Part shown: piece by piece, positions 6,169-6,382 of the stretch
Position numbering within the stretch: the stretch's first letter is position 1
Layout of the letters: every line of letters begins with the position of its first letter
Assembly (NCBI GenBank): GCA_964345215.1
Contig: CAYFQH010000078.1
Location: 1-6,382 of the forward strand
From: CAYFQH01 sp964345215
GTDB taxonomy: Bacteria; Bacillota; Clostridia; Christensenellales; Aristaeellaceae
Reading direction: 5' to 3'
Length of the DNA: 6,382 bases
The notes under the pieces: generated by a model
Database searches by the model: none
Told to the model about the DNA's origin: nothing
Seen by the model: the letters and a program-made list of their open reading frames with translations, nothing else
Position numbers and translations under genes: made by a program

Positions 6169-6187
6169 ATTTTACCACATTTTACCA
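6169..6187. repeat. Tandem 9-nt direct repeat over the acyltransferase promoter
   Basis: ATTTTACCA occurs at 6169-6177 and again at 6179-6187, a spacing of 10 nt or one helical turn. On the minus strand each copy reads TGGTAAAAT, so each looks like an extended -10 element. The pair could be two stacked promoters or a direct-repeat operator covering the -10 and spacer. Confidence 0.5.
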
Positions 6188-6197
6188 AAACAGGCAA
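6169..6197 (-). promoter_or_regulatory. Predicted promoter of the acyltransferase fusion gene
   Basis: On the minus strand TTGCCT (6197-6192) lies exactly 17 nt before TAAAAT (6174-6169), which is itself preceded by TGG, an extended -10. Transcription would start near 6162 and give a leader of about 27 nt with a near-perfect ribosome binding site. This is the best complete promoter of the four in the window. Confidence 0.6.
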
Positions 6198-6265
6198 TCA
6201 TAGGCTTCGTTATATTAAAGGGGGCTGCAGGAGGGAATAGGGTAAAAAAGGCAATGGCTTTTCCC

Positions 6266-6289
6266 CCACCCTTTGGGTTTGGTTTTTTT
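6266..6289 (+). terminator. Terminator-like hairpin in the right intergenic region
   Basis: CCACCC (6266-6271) can pair with GGGT and GG (6275-6278, 6281-6282) across a TTT loop with a 2-nt bulge, followed by T7 (6283-6289). It points rightward, but no plus-strand gene precedes it in the right half of the window. It could stop antisense transcripts, or be a chance structure. The remaining bases to 6382 hold no gene that I can support. Confidence 0.3.
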
Positions 6290-6320
6290 CAGGCTGGAGA
6301 TGCCAAAGGTATAGAAGAAA

Positions 6321-6333
6321 TTTGTTCAACAAA
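6321..6333. repeat. Perfect 13-bp palindrome TTTGTT-C-AACAAA
   Basis: The two 6-nt arms are exact reverse complements around a single C. It is AT-rich with no T tract after it, which fits a protein-binding dyad better than a terminator. It lies about 190 nt upstream of the acyltransferase start, so it may instead belong to a gene beyond the right edge. Confidence 0.3.
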
Positions 6334-6382
6334 AGAAAGATGGTTCTGCTAAGGGCAGAGTGGAAAAAAGGCAAAGATAAAA

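Noticed and set aside
6119..6352. Small plus-strand gene at the right end
   Set aside because: It overlaps the acyltransferase start and promoter antisense, lacks a ribosome binding site and its translation shows no recognisable domain.
1..6382. Mobile element, CRISPR array, tRNA or phage remnant
   Set aside because: No transposase or integrase, no terminal inverted repeats, no regularly spaced repeats and no tRNA-like fold were seen; the window appears to be core chromosomal sequence.

Overview
The window looks like an ordinary chromosomal stretch from a Gram-positive, Clostridia-like Firmicute. The signs are strong Shine-Dalgarno sites (GGAGG/AAAGGAGG type), compact intrinsic terminators, a membrane-anchored VanY-type peptidase with a peptidoglycan-binding domain, and moderate base composition. 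This assignment is an inference; nothing here fixes a genus. I see no insertion sequence, phage gene, CRISPR array, tRNA or rRNA.

Layout from left to right: (i) 1-197 is gene-free and rich in GC hairpins. It ends in a small intrinsic terminator (122-140) followed directly by a promoter. (ii) 198-1307 (+) encodes a membrane-anchored D,D-carboxypeptidase (VanY family) with a peptidoglycan-binding domain. (iii) 1308-1499 is intergenic, with a weak hairpin, a weak cre-like site and a clear promoter with a T-rich tract in place of a -35 box. (iv) 1500-2807 (+) encodes a family GH4 NAD/metal-dependent alpha-galactosidase (MelA type). (v) 2824-2857 is a strong bidirectional terminator shared with the convergent gene. 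(vi) 2867-3907 (-) encodes an ATP-type 6-phosphofructokinase with unusual substitutions. (vii) 3908-4019 is its leader and promoter. (viii) 4020-6134 (-) encodes a 704-residue membrane protein in which about 12 predicted helices are fused to a C-terminal PlsC-like acyltransferase domain with altered catalytic motifs. (ix) 6135-6382 holds that gene's promoter and some small dyads, with no supportable gene.

The genes do not form one pathway. MelA would release galactose and glucose from melibiose or raffinose-type sugars, and phosphofructokinase acts in the glycolysis that consumes them. They are transcribed convergently, so they are not one operon. The peptidase acts on the cell wall and the acyltransferase fusion probably on membrane phospholipid. 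The most unusual items are the acyltransferase fusion, which lacks the Asp of the NHX4D motif and has FPEN in place of FPEG, and the phosphofructokinase, which keeps its ATP and catalytic motifs but has lost most effector-site residues, carries Tyr at a phosphate-binding His position and has an insertion of about 26 residues. All four genes also have a predicted extended -10 promoter (TGN before the -10) with a weak -35.
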